Shown: positions 15,725-24,479, numbered from the stretch's first letter. The stretch: DNA of 46,205 nucleotides from an uncultured Verrucomicrobiales bacterium (GCA_946480965.1 CAMLMI010000002.1:1-46205), one strand, 5' to 3'. The notes: generated from the sequence alone by a model not told the origin. A program made the numbers and translations.

Positions 15725-16819
15725 TCACAGCGCCTGGATGATCCGTTCCACATCGACATGCTGGGCGATGAGGTCGCGGATCACGGAGATCTTCGTCGTG
15801 TCGTCGGGACGGGTCTTGACCGTGACGTCGTGGACCTTGCTGGCGGCCTGGTAGGTCTCCATCGGGGCTTGGAGCACGGGGAAGGGCATGCGTTTGACCG
15901 CTTCCACCACAGCGGCGGAGGGCTGGAGATCGCCGGTGAGGATCAGGCCGGAGAGGGCGTGGGCTTGGCCTTTGGCCAATGCGTCGCTGATGGCGAGGAT
16001 CAGGTCTTCGCGGTCGGCGGGGGTGATGACGAGCGCGCCGTCCTTGAAGTGGCGCAGCGCGTTCTGCGGCGACATGGCGCCGACGACGATGCTCTCGACG
16101 ATGTTGTTCGAGCCGTCCACGTCGTTGAGCCGCGCCGCGCCGAGCTCCTCGCGGATGAGCTCGATGGTCGGACTGGAAAGGACGGGCCGGTAGGGCAGGA
16201 CGCCGAGGAGATCAAGGCCCTTCCGCTTGAGGCCGCGTTTGGCGAACTCGGTGATGAAGTCGAGCTTCTCGGGCAGGACCTTGTTCACGATCACGCCGAT
16301 GATCTCGACGCCTTCTTTTTGGAAGAGGGCCTGGTTGAGCGAAACTTCGTCGATCGGTTTCCCGATGCCGCCCTGGGTGACAATGATGGCCTTCGCGCCG
16401 AGCACCTTCGCGACCTGGGCATTGGAGAGGTCGAAGACGGAACCGACGCCCGCATGGCCGGAACCTTCGCAGAGCACGAAGTCCTTTTCCCAGGAGACGC
16501 GGTCAAAGGCTTTCTGGATCTTGCGGACGAGGACGTCGTTGTTCGAGGTCTGGAGATATTTCCGGGTGAAGTCCGGCTCGATGGCGATGGGGCTCATCGC
16601 GGGGAGCGGGCAGTTGAGCTGATAGACCTTGTCCATCAGCACGGTGTCCTCGTCGATCTTGTCCTCGTCCACCGCGACGAAGCGCTGGCCGACGGGCTTG
16701 ATGTAGCCGACGCGGGGGAAGTGCTTCTGGAGCGCGGCGAGCAGGCCGAGGGAGGTTGTGGTCTTGCCGTCGTTCTGGCGCGTGGCGGCGATGAAGACGC
16801 GGGGCGTGATGGAATTCAT
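15725..16819 (-). CDS. P-loop/DRTGG-type protein, homologous to the N-terminal part of long Pta
   Basis: A 364-residue protein. Residues about 5-220 are a BioD/dethiobiotin-synthetase-like P-loop domain with the phosphate-binding segment ATRQNDGKTTTSLGL, VGYIKPVGQ and CEGSGHAGVGSVFDL. Residues about 220-340 match a DRTGG domain (SIVVGAMSPQNAL, GALVITPADREDLILA, LTGDLQPS). In E. coli Pta these domains form the regulatory N-terminal half of one 714-residue protein. Here they are a separate gene 35 bases downstream of the catalytic pta gene on the same strand. It may regulate acetyl-phosphate synthesis; this is inference from synteny. Confidence 0.88.
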   Translation of the reverse strand: MNSITPRVFIAATRQNDGKTTTSLGLLAALQKHFPRVGYIKPVGQRFVAVDEDKIDEDTVLMDKVYQLNCPLPAMSPIAIEPDFTRKYLQTSNNDVLVRKIQKAFDRVSWEKDFVLCEGSGHAGVGSVFDLSNAQVAKVLGAKAIIVTQGGIGKPIDEVSLNQALFQKEGVEIIGVIVNKVLPEKLDFITEFAKRGLKRKGLDLLGVLPYRPVLSSPTIELIREELGAARLNDVDGSNNIVESIVVGAMSPQNALRHFKDGALVITPADREDLILAISDALAKGQAHALSGLILTGDLQPSAAVVEAVKRMPFPVLQAPMETYQAASKVHDVTVKTRPDDTTKISVIRDLIAQHVDVERIIQAL

Positions 16820-16854
16820 GGCGGGAAACGAAAGGCCATCCGATGGAAGATCGC

Positions 16855-17910
16855 TCACTTGTCGCCCGGCAGCGTCTGGCCGGCTTCGGGGTAGAGCTTC
16901 GCGTATTCGATCGACTGGAGGCCGACGATGGCGGCGACGCCGAGGATGTCGTGGGCGCTGGCGCCGCGGGAGACGTCGGCGGCCGGGCGGTCGAGGCCGA
17001 GGAGGATCTGGCCGTAGGCGTTGGCGCGGGCGACGTGCTGGACGAGCTTGCTGGCGATGTTGCCGGAATTGAGGTCCGGGAAGATCAGGACGTTCGCGCG
17101 GCCGGCCACCTTGCTGTCGGGCAGCTTGCGCGAGGCGATCTCGGGGATGAGCGCGGTGTCCACCTGGAGTTCGCCGTCGAAGTCGGCGTCCACGCCCTGC
17201 TCCTGGGCGCGCTGCTGGGCGAGGGCGGTGGCGGCCTGGATGCGGCCGACGTTGGGCTGGCTGGCGCTGCCCTTGGTGGAATAGGAGAGCAGCGCGGCGT
17301 GGGCGCGTTTGCCCATGAGCTGCTTGGCCAGGCGCGCGGTGGAGACGGCGATGTCGGAGAGCTGTTCGACATCGGGCTCGGGGATGACGCCGCAATCCGC
17401 CATGAACATGACGCCGTTGCTGCCGAAGCGGGAATCCTCCACCTCCATCACCATGCAGCTCGACGCCGTGGTGGTCTTGGGCGCGACCTTGATGATCTGG
17501 AAGAGAGGCCGCAGCACGGAGCCGGTGACCTCGCTGGTGCCGGAGACGAAGCCGTCCGCCTGGTGCATCGCGACCATCATCGCGCCGTAGTAGTTCGGGT
17601 TCAGCATGGCCTCGCGGGCCTCGCGCTCCTTGATGCCCTTGGAACGGCGCAGCAGCTCGAAGCGTTTGGCGAAGCTTTCCAGATCCTCGCTCTCCTCGGG
17701 ATTGATGATGCGGACGCCTTCGAGCGAGACGTTCAGGCGTTCGGCGGCTTCCTTCACCTTGGTGCGGTGCCCGAGCAGGATGGGGACGCCGAGGCGCAGG
17801 GAATAGAACTGGCGGGCAGCCTGGATCACGCGCGGCTCCGTGCCTTCCGGGAAGACGATCCGCTTGGGGTGGCGCTGGAGCTTGTCGATGACGCTGCCGA
17901 TAAAACGCAT
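16855..17910 (-). CDS. pta: phosphate acetyltransferase, short catalytic form
   Basis: A 351-residue phosphotransacetylase of the PTA/PTB family, converting acetyl-CoA and phosphate to acetyl phosphate. It starts MRFIGSVIDKLQRHPKRIVF and contains PNYYGAMMVAMHQADGFVSG, SYSTKGSA and LNSGNIASKLVQ, all in the usual order for the catalytic domain. The ATG at 17910 fits the conserved N-terminus; an upstream in-frame start would add a basic leader with no match. The regulatory half of long Pta is encoded by the next gene. No acetate kinase gene lies in the window. It is divergent from the methyltransferase gene at 17984. Confidence 0.93.
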   Translation of the reverse strand: MRFIGSVIDKLQRHPKRIVFPEGTEPRVIQAARQFYSLRLGVPILLGHRTKVKEAAERLNVSLEGVRIINPEESEDLESFAKRFELLRRSKGIKEREAREAMLNPNYYGAMMVAMHQADGFVSGTSEVTGSVLRPLFQIIKVAPKTTTASSCMVMEVEDSRFGSNGVMFMADCGVIPEPDVEQLSDIAVSTARLAKQLMGKRAHAALLSYSTKGSASQPNVGRIQAATALAQQRAQEQGVDADFDGELQVDTALIPEIASRKLPDSKVAGRANVLIFPDLNSGNIASKLVQHVARANAYGQILLGLDRPAADVSRGASAHDILGVAAIVGLQSIEYAKLYPEAGQTLPGDK

Positions 17911-17983
17911 GGGCGAATGCGTATCGGAGCGGGGGGCAAACTGCAATTGGCAAGTCCTGCGCCGCGCGCCAGCCTGCACGCGG

Positions 17984-18661
17984 ATGCCCGATCCCGCCCA
18001 GCATTACCGCGCCGCCGCCGGCCAGCAGTATCACGGTGGCAAACGCGCGCTGCCCGCCGCCGCCCTGCCGTGGGTCGCCCGGCTGCGCGCGGAGAAGTTC
18101 CAGCCGCACGTCCGCCCGACCGACACGGTGCTGGAATTCGGCGTGGGCGCGGGCTGGAACCTCCGGGAACTGCGCTGCGCGCGAAAGCTGGGTTGCGACG
18201 TGGCCGATTTCCTTGCCGAGGATCTGCGCACGGCCGGGATCGAATTCTTCCCCGCGCTCGACGATCTGCCGGACGCCGTGGCCGACGTGGTGATCTGTCA
18301 CCACGCGCTGGAACACGTGCTGGAACCAGCGCGGGTGTTGGCCGACCTGAAACGCATGCTCAAGCCCGGTGGCCGACTGCTCCTCCATGTGCCGCTGGAA
18401 ACCGGACGGCGCTTCCACCGCTTCGATCCCACGGAACCCAATCACCACCTCTATTCGTGGAACGCGCAGACGCTCGGCGCGCTCGCGACGGAATGCGGCT
18501 GGCGGGTGGAGGCTGCGGGTGTCGGTCCCTTTGGCTACGACCGCTTCGCCGCCGTGCAGGCCCTGCGGTGCAAGCTGGGCGAAGGCGGCTATCGGCTGCT
18601 GAGGCGATTCCTCCTGTTGCTCCGCCCGGAGCGGGAAGTGCGGATTGTGGCGCAGGCGTAG
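17984..18661 (+). CDS. class I SAM-dependent methyltransferase
   Basis: A 225-residue methyltransferase. The SAM-binding motif is VLEFGVGAGWNLREL near residues 45-60. ADVVICHHALEHVLEP is the post-motif region, and LKPGGRLLLHVPLE is the typical motif III. A histidine-rich segment (FHRFDPTEPNHHLYSW) may line the active site. It resembles methionine-biosynthesis W-type and glycan-associated methyltransferases, but the substrate cannot be identified. It is transcribed alone, divergently from pta with 73 bases between the starts. Confidence 0.82.
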   Translation: MPDPAQHYRAAAGQQYHGGKRALPAAALPWVARLRAEKFQPHVRPTDTVLEFGVGAGWNLRELRCARKLGCDVADFLAEDLRTAGIEFFPALDDLPDAVADVVICHHALEHVLEPARVLADLKRMLKPGGRLLLHVPLETGRRFHRFDPTEPNHHLYSWNAQTLGALATECGWRVEAAGVGPFGYDRFAAVQALRCKLGEGGYRLLRRFLLLLRPEREVRIVAQA

Positions 18662-18675
18662 CCCGGAGCTCGGTT

Positions 18676-18756
18676 CTTGATCCTGATCTTCGTCGTAATC
18701 TCCCTCTCCGTCTCGATCGCCAAGGCTCGAAGATTTCGATGAAGATTAGGACCAAG
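18676..18756. repeat. 26-bp imperfect inverted repeat downstream of the methyltransferase
   Basis: The arm at 18676-18701 (cttgatcctgatcttcgtcg and onward) pairs with 18731-18756 (agatttcgatgaagattagg and onward) with about four mismatches over 26 bases. The arm is close in sequence to the one at 15680-15709. It could stop transcription of the methyltransferase gene, but there is no clear T-run. It sits 65 bases before the exbB-like gene. Confidence 0.7.
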
Positions 18757-18821
18757 GGGGGAGGCACCGGGCCATCCCGTCATTTGCATTCAATCCGGCC
18801 CCGCGTATAACCCGGCCCAAC

Positions 18822-19445
18822 ATGTTGCCGAGTTTCTTTTCGCAGGGCGGCCCGCTGATGTGGGTGCTCCTCGCGTTGAGCGCCGTGGGCCTGGCCGTCT
18901 TCATCGAACGCCAGCTCCACTACCACCGCGCCCAGATCAATGCCGCCGAGTTCCTCAACGGCGTCCGCAACGTGCTCAAACGCGACAACATCGTCGAAGC
19001 CGTCGCCATCTGCGACGCCACCGCCGGTCCCGTGCCGCGTCTCGTGAAGGTCGCCGTGCTCAACCGCGAACGCGGCCGCGAGGGCGTGCGCCAGGCCCTG
19101 GAGGACGCCGGGTTCCTCGAGGTGCCCAAGCTGGAGAAACGGCTCAACATCCTCGCCACCGTGGCCCACATCTCGCCGCTCGTCGGGTTGCTCGGCACGG
19201 TGCTGGGCCTGATGAAGGTCTTCCGCGAGCTGGAAGCCGCCGGGCTCATGGCCAGCGTTTCCAGCCTGTCCACCGGCGTCTGGGAAGCCCTCATCTGCAC
19301 GGCCGGCGGCCTCGTCGTGGCGATCGTCGCCTACGGCGGCTACAACTTCCTCGTGGGCCGGGTCAACGCCATCGTCCTCGACATGGAGCAGGCTTCGACC
19401 GAGGCGTTGAACCTGGTGACGGAAAGCTCCGGCTCTGCGGAATGA
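18822..19445 (+). CDS. exbB: MotA/TolQ/ExbB proton-channel family protein
   Basis: A 207-residue inner-membrane protein. One transmembrane helix lies near the N-terminus (MWVLLALSAVGLAVFIER). A cytoplasmic region follows, and two helices near residues 105-170 contain the family core ATVAHISPLVGLLGTVLGLM and a Thr in CTAGGLVVAIVAY. ExbB forms the pentameric channel that uses the proton gradient to energise outer-membrane processes with ExbD and TonB. It starts a four-gene operon (ExbB, ExbD-like, TonB-like, zinc-ribbon) with 4-bp or near-zero spacings. TolQ is an alternative name; neighbours favour the Exb type. Confidence 0.9.
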   Translation: MLPSFFSQGGPLMWVLLALSAVGLAVFIERQLHYHRAQINAAEFLNGVRNVLKRDNIVEAVAICDATAGPVPRLVKVAVLNRERGREGVRQALEDAGFLEVPKLEKRLNILATVAHISPLVGLLGTVLGLMKVFRELEAAGLMASVSSLSTGVWEALICTAGGLVVAIVAYGGYNFLVGRVNAIVLDMEQASTEALNLVTESSGSAE

Positions 19446-20104
19446 AATTCCCGCGCAACGTGAAGGTCTTCCGGGGCGAGCTGAACGCCGCGCCGTTGGT
19501 CTCCGTGTTTTTCCTGCTGGTGCTGTTCGTCGTCCTGACGGGCCTCGTTTACACGCCCGGCATCCTCATCCAGCTCGACCCCTCGCCCTCCGGCACCAAC
19601 GCCGTCGCCGCCGTCATCGGCGTCACGCGCACGGGCACCGTGCGGATCATGGACGGGGAGTTCCCGGGCGACGATCTGGCGGGCATCCGCGACCGGCTGG
19701 CCGCTTTGCCCGAAGGCACGGCGGTGCGGGTGGAAGAGGAGATCGGCGCGCCCAAGGATCTCGCGCCGTCCATCCGGGAACTCGTCCGCAACGCGGGCCG
19801 GATCGAGCTGCCGGTCCTCTCGGGCCGGTTTGGCGGCACGGCGAACCGGACGGTGGCCGTGGCGATGAACTTTTCCGGCCAGCTCTTCTACGAGAACCGC
19901 CGCGTGTCCGAGGACGAGCTGCGCATGGCCCTGAGCAAGGCCGTCGGAGCCCGGCCCGATCCCCTCACGCTCGTCGTCCTGGCCGATCGCGCGGTGGACA
20001 ACGGCGCCCTCATGCGCCTGAGCGCCGTGGCCCGCGAGGCCGGCATCCGCGAGCTGCTGCTGGCCGCCCTCCCCGGCACCTTCGAATCCAGCCGAATCCG
20101 TTAG
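19442..20104 (+). CDS. exbD: ExbD/TolR-like biopolymer transport protein
   Basis: A 220-residue single-pass membrane protein that overlaps the exbB stop by ATGA. A short cytoplasmic N-terminus precedes one transmembrane helix (VSVFFLLVLFVVLTGLVY, about residues 21-38). The periplasmic part is about 180 residues and ends with the ExbD-like pattern LVVLADRAVDNGALMRL and AREAGIREL. The usual ExbD transmembrane helix carries an essential aspartate (LIDIMLVLL); here that position has no Asp, which is unusual. The periplasmic domain is about twice the normal length and seems to contain two related halves. It acts with ExbB as the force-transducing stator. Confidence 0.8.
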   Translation: MKFPRNVKVFRGELNAAPLVSVFFLLVLFVVLTGLVYTPGILIQLDPSPSGTNAVAAVIGVTRTGTVRIMDGEFPGDDLAGIRDRLAALPEGTAVRVEEEIGAPKDLAPSIRELVRNAGRIELPVLSGRFGGTANRTVAVAMNFSGQLFYENRRVSEDELRMALSKAVGARPDPLTLVVLADRAVDNGALMRLSAVAREAGIRELLLAALPGTFESSRIR

Positions 20105-20106
20105 CC

Positions 20107-20898
20107 GTGACCGCTCCGAGGCCCATCGATCCCGCGCCCGCGTCCGCAGACGACGGCGCGTGGCCTTCGCGCAAGCTCGCGCTGGTGGGGCTCGTCCTTT
20201 TCGCGGGGCAGGTCGCCCTTGTCTTCGCCACCGGAGGCAAGGCCAACGGCCCGTCCGATCTGGCTCCGGCCGGGCCGGAGGTGCGCTGGATACCGGCCGT
20301 GATCGACGCCCGCACCTTGGCCACCGAGTTCGGCGTGGCCGATCCGGTCGGCGCGGTCCTGCCCGGACCCCACGGCTTCTCCGCCGAAGGCTGGCTGCGC
20401 TTGCCCAGCCTGCCCCAGGTGCGGATCGACTGGGTGGACGCCACCCATTGGCTGGCCCTGGCCACCAACCGGCTGGGCGAGGCCTACCGGCTCCTGCCCC
20501 AGGAGCAACGCCCCCTGCTGGCCGCCACCGGCCCGCGCGAGTTGCCGCCCACCCTCCAGCCGCCCGCCCTGCCGATCCCCGAGCCGCTCCGCACCGCCTC
20601 GGCGGCGGAACTGGAGCCCGCCTTGGCCGCTCGCCTGGAAGCCCCTTGGCCGAATCTTCCCCCGTTCACCTACGACTCCACCCTGAAGGACAGCGTCGTG
20701 CATCTCTCCGTGAACGAAGAGGGACGCGTGCTGACCGCCCGTCTGGCCGAGCGCAGCGGGCTACCGGACGCCGATCAGCTCGCCGTCCGCACCGCGTTGA
20801 ACCTTTCCTTCCGTCCGCAGGCGGCCAGCGGAGTCATCGCCGGCCGGATGCGTTTCCGCTGGCACACCCAGCCCTCCACGGGAGGGCCCAACCCATGA
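20107..20898 (+). CDS. TonB-like energy-transducer candidate
   Basis: A 263-residue protein starting at a GTG two bases after the exbD stop. It has one N-terminal membrane anchor (LALVGLVLFAGQVALVFA, about residues 24-41), a proline-rich middle (GPRELPPTLQPPALPIPEP) and a C-terminal domain with SVNEEGRVLTARLAERSG and ALNLSFRPQ. That order (anchor, Pro-rich spanner, small alpha/beta C-terminus) fits TonB. The C-terminal domain contains the G-x-V-x-x-x-x-x-x-x-S-G pattern of TonB. Sequence similarity is weak, so the call also rests on the exbB-exbD context. Confidence 0.65.
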   Translation: MTAPRPIDPAPASADDGAWPSRKLALVGLVLFAGQVALVFATGGKANGPSDLAPAGPEVRWIPAVIDARTLATEFGVADPVGAVLPGPHGFSAEGWLRLPSLPQVRIDWVDATHWLALATNRLGEAYRLLPQEQRPLLAATGPRELPPTLQPPALPIPEPLRTASAAELEPALAARLEAPWPNLPPFTYDSTLKDSVVHLSVNEEGRVLTARLAERSGLPDADQLAVRTALNLSFRPQAASGVIAGRMRFRWHTQPSTGGPNP

Positions 20899-21119
20899 CC
20901 CCGGAAACCCAGATCACGCTTTATCTGATGGTCCTCCTGGCCGCCCTGCTGGCGCTGGTCGTGTTCTGGGAGTTCCGCCGCCGCCGCTTCCGCTCCACCC
21001 ACGCCCCCGACCGGATCTTCCGCTGCGAAAAATGCGGCTACACCTACACCGACGACCCCGACGTGGACCTCTCCAAATGCCCCCAATGCGGCCGGATGAA
21101 CGAACCGTATCAGTTCTGA
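20895..21119 (+). CDS. membrane-anchored zinc-ribbon mini-protein
   Basis: A 74-residue protein whose ATG overlaps the preceding stop (ATGA). One N-terminal transmembrane helix (LYLMVLLAALLALVVFW) and a basic stretch (RRRRFR) are followed by a zinc-ribbon: CEKCGY near residue 43, then CPQCGR 18 residues later. The basic residues after the helix suggest that the ribbon faces the cytoplasm. Its position at the end of an Exb/Ton operon is conserved nowhere that I can verify. It could regulate or assemble the complex; no function can be assigned. Confidence 0.7.
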   Translation: MTPETQITLYLMVLLAALLALVVFWEFRRRRFRSTHAPDRIFRCEKCGYTYTDDPDVDLSKCPQCGRMNEPYQF

Positions 21120-21625
21120 GCCGGACCGACACATTCGGCGGGAAACGCGAACGGGGAAGCGCGCCGAAGCAGGTCAGGCTTCCAATGGCTCCGTAGAAGC
21201 CGTCGCGAGCACTTCCACATGGCCCAACGCGCTGTGGGCTACCCCCGGTCAAGCGTCGTTCTCTGGCCAGTGAATCTGCTTCTGCCAATGGCTTTCCTTT
21301 GCCCCAGCCACCCCGGGTTGGGGAAATCCGACCTAAAGGCTCCTGCAAAACAACCCGCTACCCCTCCCTGAATCCGCAGAAACCGGGAAACACCGGATGC
21401 CTCAGCCCCCAACTGTGCCTCCCGGACTTTCCCCGTCCCTAGAGTCCAGCCGGAGACTGATCCTCCCTCGCCGGGCATCGGCCCGGCGGAGCGGGAAGAA
21501 ACGACCCGCTGCCGGACGAAGCCCCGCAGAACCGCTCCCCCCCGGTCCGATCAACCGCTGTGGGGAAATCCCCTACAATCGGCGAAAACCGCGCCGTGCT
21601 GTAGCCCGGCTGAGCCAAAAAGGTG

Positions 21626-21654
21626 TTGTCAACCCGAACACCATTGACCTATCT
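21626..21654 (+). promoter_or_regulatory. candidate sigma-70-type promoter for the porin
   Basis: TTGTCA at 21626-21631 and CTATCT at 21649-21654 are separated by 17 bases. This would give a leader of about 90 bases for the porin gene. An alternative -35 (TTGACC) lies close by. Prediction by eye only. Confidence 0.35.
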
Positions 21655-21737
21655 ACTCGCCCAATGCGTGGCCGTTCAGCCACCCAAGGGCAGATTTTTT
21701 TGCCCGCAAAACAACGCACACAACTAGAACCATACGC

Positions 21738-21743
21738 AGGAGG
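21738..21743 (+). promoter_or_regulatory. strong Shine-Dalgarno site of the porin
   Basis: AGGAGG lies nine bases before the ATG at 21753. It is one of the few full consensus sites in the window, where most genes have weak or no Shine-Dalgarno. This fits a highly expressed outer-membrane protein. Confidence 0.75.
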
Positions 21744-21752
21744 AACTACGAA

Positions 21753-22937
21753 ATGAACGTGAACAAGTGGACACTCGGTCTGGCATCCGTCGGGATGATC
21801 AGCCTCGCGTCGGCCGCCAAGGCAGACGAAACCCCGCTCTCTCCCGTGCTGACCAAGGTCGCCAGCACCACCCTGAGCGGCTATGTGGACGTCACCGCCG
21901 GTTGGTCGTTCCAGGGCAGCGACAACATGCCCGGCCGCGTCTATGACGGCAGCAGCACCGCCAACCCCGGCTACAACCACAACGGTTTCAACCTCAACGT
22001 CGTCAGCCTCACTCTCGACAAGCCCATCGACGAAGAGGGCTGGTCGGCTGGCTACCATGTCCAGACCCTGATCGGACCCGGTGCCACCAAGCGTGGAACC
22101 ACTTCTCTCGCCAGCGGCGGCAGCGACCTCTCCCTGAACGAGGCCTACATCGCCCTCAACGTTCCCGTCGCCAACGGCATTCTGCTGAAGGCCGGTCAGT
22201 TCGGCACCTACAACGGCTACGAAGCCTACGACACCTACAAGAACCCGAACTGGAGCCGCTCCTACGGATTCTTCATCGAGTCGTCCGCTCACGTCGGTGT
22301 CTCCGCCAGCTACCAGATCAATGACAACATCAGCGTGATGGGTGGCATTGCCAACACCGCCGGCTACAACAACGCCGTCGATGCCCAGAGCACCGATCAG
22401 GACCGCTATGGCTATCTGGCCATGGTCAACTTGACCGCTCCCGAGAGCTTCGGCTTCCTCGAAGGCGCAACGCTCTCGCTCGGCTACACGCAGGGCGATG
22501 CCGCTGAAGGCCTCAACAATCCCGACGGCCGCACCCAGCGCAACTACTACGCCGGTGCCAGCATCCCGCTCCCCGTCACCGGCCTGAGCCTCGGTGTCGC
22601 CTTCGACTACACCACGGACCAGTTCCCCGTGGCCGGCGACAATTGGGCTTCTGCCACCGCTGTCTATCTGTCCTACCAAGCGACCGAGAAGCTGAAGCTC
22701 AACGGCCGCTTCGACTACGCCAAGGGCTCCAATGGCGCTTTTGGATACGCTACCCCCGGCGATCAGAACGAACTCTTCGCGATCACCGTCACTGCGGATT
22801 ACTCGCTCTGGAAGAACGTCATCAGCCGCGCCGAGCTGCGCTGGGACACCGCCCTCGAAGGCGACCCGTTTGGCGGCACTCCTGCGAACGAAGACACCGC
22901 CGTCACGCTCACGGCGAACGTGATCTACCTGTTCTAA
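21753..22937 (+). CDS. outer-membrane beta-barrel porin (BBP2/OmpL-like)
   Basis: A 394-residue exported protein. The N-terminal signal peptide (about residues 1-25, ending SAAKADE) is followed by alternating beta strands rich in aromatic and glycine residues, for example TLSGYVDVTAGWSF, FNLNVVSLTLDKP and LLKAGQFGTYNGYEAYD. The protein ends in VIYLF, the terminal aromatic residue expected for BAM-dependent insertion. The sequence fits the putative beta-barrel porin-2 family found in Verrucomicrobiota. It presumably allows diffusion of small solutes; specificity is unknown. A strong ribosome-binding site and a perfect terminator suggest high expression. The adjacent Exb/Ton-like operon is a separate unit. 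Confidence 0.85.
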   Translation: MNVNKWTLGLASVGMISLASAAKADETPLSPVLTKVASTTLSGYVDVTAGWSFQGSDNMPGRVYDGSSTANPGYNHNGFNLNVVSLTLDKPIDEEGWSAGYHVQTLIGPGATKRGTTSLASGGSDLSLNEAYIALNVPVANGILLKAGQFGTYNGYEAYDTYKNPNWSRSYGFFIESSAHVGVSASYQINDNISVMGGIANTAGYNNAVDAQSTDQDRYGYLAMVNLTAPESFGFLEGATLSLGYTQGDAAEGLNNPDGRTQRNYYAGASIPLPVTGLSLGVAFDYTTDQFPVAGDNWASATAVYLSYQATEKLKLNGRFDYAKGSNGAFGYATPGDQNELFAITVTADYSLWKNVISRAELRWDTALEGDPFGGTPANEDTAVTLTANVIYLF

Positions 22938-22957
22938 TCGTCTTAGAACGCATCAAA

Positions 22958-22989
22958 CCCCTTCCGGTCTCCGGAAGGGGTTTTTCTTT
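22958..22989 (+). terminator. intrinsic terminator of the porin gene
   Basis: Ten-base perfect stem ccccttccgg/ccggaagggg (22958-22967 / 22971-22980) with loop TCT, followed by TTTTTCTTT. It lies 20 bases after the porin stop. Confidence 0.93.
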
Positions 22990-23113
22990 GTCCGCCGACC
23001 AAGCCGTTGTTGGACCTGCTGAAGCCGCTGACGGAAGCTGGGAGAGCGCGCGGTGCTGCTTCGAACGAGGCACGGGGGAGATGGGCAAGGTTTCCCCCTG
23101 CCGTCGCCTCATC

Positions 23114-23148
23114 AAAAAGCCCGTCTCCCTTTGCGGGAAACGGGCTTT
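23114..23148 (-). terminator. intrinsic terminator of the malate dehydrogenase gene
   Basis: On the minus strand a nine-base stem aaagcccgt/acgggcttt (23140-23148 with 23116-23124) encloses a 15-base loop and is followed by a T-run (gggctttttgatga). It lies 19 bases past the mdh stop. Confidence 0.8.
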
Positions 23149-23166
23149 GCCGTTCGTTGCCAGCGG

Positions 23167-24156
23167 TCAGGCAGGCAGCAGCTCGCCCACGAGGCTCTTC
23201 TCCTCCTTCAGCTCGTTCTCGGTGGCGGCGATCTTGGAACGGCTGAAGTCGTTCACGGGCACGCCCTGGATGATCTCCCATTGGCCGTTGCCGTGGGAAC
23301 GGATCGGGTAGCTGAACAGCAGCCCCTTCTCGATGCCGTAGCTGCCGTCGGACACGACGGCCACGCTGGTGCAGTCCCCAGCCGGGGTGGCGGCGGTGAG
23401 GCTGCGGACGGTGTCCACCACCGCGTTGGCCGCGCTGGCGGCGCTGCTCAGGCCACGCGCCTTGATGATGGCCGCGCCGCGCTGCTGGACGGTGGGGATG
23501 AAGGCATCCTTGAACCATGCGTCGTCCTTGATGGCGTCGGTCGCCGCCTTGCCGCCGATCTTAGCGTTGTAGAAGTCGGGATACATGGTGGAGCTGTGGT
23601 TGCCCCAGATGGCGAGGTTGGAGACCTCGGTGATGTCCACCCCGGCCTTCTTGGCGAGCTGGGTCTTGGCCCGGTTCTCGTCCAGCTTGGTCATGGCGAA
23701 CCAGCGGTTGGCCGGCACGCCGGGGGCGTTGCGCTGGGCGATGAGGCAATTGGTGTTGCAGGGGTTGCCGACGACGAGCACGCGCACGTCGCTGGCGGCG
23801 TTCTTCTCGATGGCCTTGCCCTGACCGGTGAAGATCTTGCCGTTGATGCCGAGGAGGTCCTTGCGCTCCATGCCCTGTTTGCGCGGCACGGAGCCGACCA
23901 GCAGCGCCCAGTTCACGCCCTTGAAGCCTTCGTCGAGGCTGGCCGTGGGGACGACGCCTTTGAGCAGCGGGAACGCGCAGTCGTCCAGCTCCATGACCAC
24001 GCCGCCAAGGGCGGGCAGGGCGGGCTCGATCTCGATGAGATGGAGAATGACGGGCTGGTTCGGCCCGAACATGGACCCGGAGGCGATGCGGAAGAGCAGG
24101 GAATAACCGATCTGGCCGGCGGCGCCGGTCACTGCGACACGGATGGGAGCGTTCAT
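23167..24156 (-). CDS. mdh: malate dehydrogenase
   Basis: A 329-residue NAD(P)-dependent malate dehydrogenase, oxidising malate to oxaloacetate in the TCA cycle. The cofactor motif is [17 protein letters not shown] (near residue 11). Substrate-binding arginines lie in [20 protein letters not shown] follows, and the catalytic His is in [13 protein letters not shown]. The sequence and length fit the cytosolic-type MDH group (about 329 residues), with [11 protein letters not shown]. The ATG at 24156 begins the conserved [11 protein letters not shown]. It is a single gene with its own terminator. Confidence 0.95.
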   Translation of the reverse strand: MNAPIRVAVTGAAGQIGYSLLFRIASGSMFGPNQPVILHLIEIEPALPALGGVVMELDDCAFPLLKGVVPTASLDEGFKGVNWALLVGSVPRKQGMERKDLLGINGKIFTGQGKAIEKNAASDVRVLVVGNPCNTNCLIAQRNAPGVPANRWFAMTKLDENRAKTQLAKKAGVDITEVSNLAIWGNHSSTMYPDFYNAKIGGKAATDAIKDDAWFKDAFIPTVQQRGAAIIKARGLSSAASAANAVVDTVRSLTAATPAGDCTSVAVVSDGSYGIEKGLLFSYPIRSHGNGQWEIIQGVPVNDFSRSKIAATENELKEEKSLVGELLPA

Positions 24157-24240
24157 AGGTCCGCCAAGGATCGGTCCGGGGCGGCAAGCCGGGCAAGCGC
24201 GCTTTCGGGCCATGCGTGAAATTCGTGGGCAACCGGAATG

Positions 24241-24341
24241 GAAAACATCGAACAACCAACGTCCAACAAAGAACTCCCGAGCGCATCCTTCGGAGCCGAC
24301 CTTGGGTGTTGGGTATTGAATGTTCGGCGTTCGATGTTCCT
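24241..24341. repeat. dispersed inverted repeat of the AACATCGAAC type
   Basis: aacatcgaac (24244-24253) pairs perfectly with gttcgatgtt (24329-24338), and weaker pairing continues inward (ccaacgtccaaca against tgttgggtattg). The sequence is related to 6538-6619 and 36168-36204. It lies between mdh and the tRNA gene. Confidence 0.75.
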
Positions 24342-24402
24342 CATCCTCGGAAAATGCCCTTGCCTTCGGACCGGCGAGGTGGCACTTATCACCGCCCTTG
24401 AT

Positions 24403-24479
<77 letters not shown>

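Larger units (their letters stand above)
21120..21752. other. 633-base spacer before the porin gene; no gene seen
   Basis: Both strands were read for genes and none was convincing; the frames present are proline/arginine-rich shadows. The last 130 bases hold a possible promoter and a strong ribosome-binding site for the porin. The upstream part may hold a regulatory RNA or long leader, but no hairpin with a T-tract was found. Confidence 0.5.

Noticed and set aside
15725..18448. Apparent 907-residue fusion of the P-loop/DRTGG protein through the pta region
   Set aside because: The upstream part is the wrong frame of pta; a normal ATG at 16819 precedes the P-loop motif.
21397..21756. 119-residue frame before the porin
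   Set aside because: Proline/arginine-rich, no start context, and it would overlap the porin start and its ribosome-binding site.
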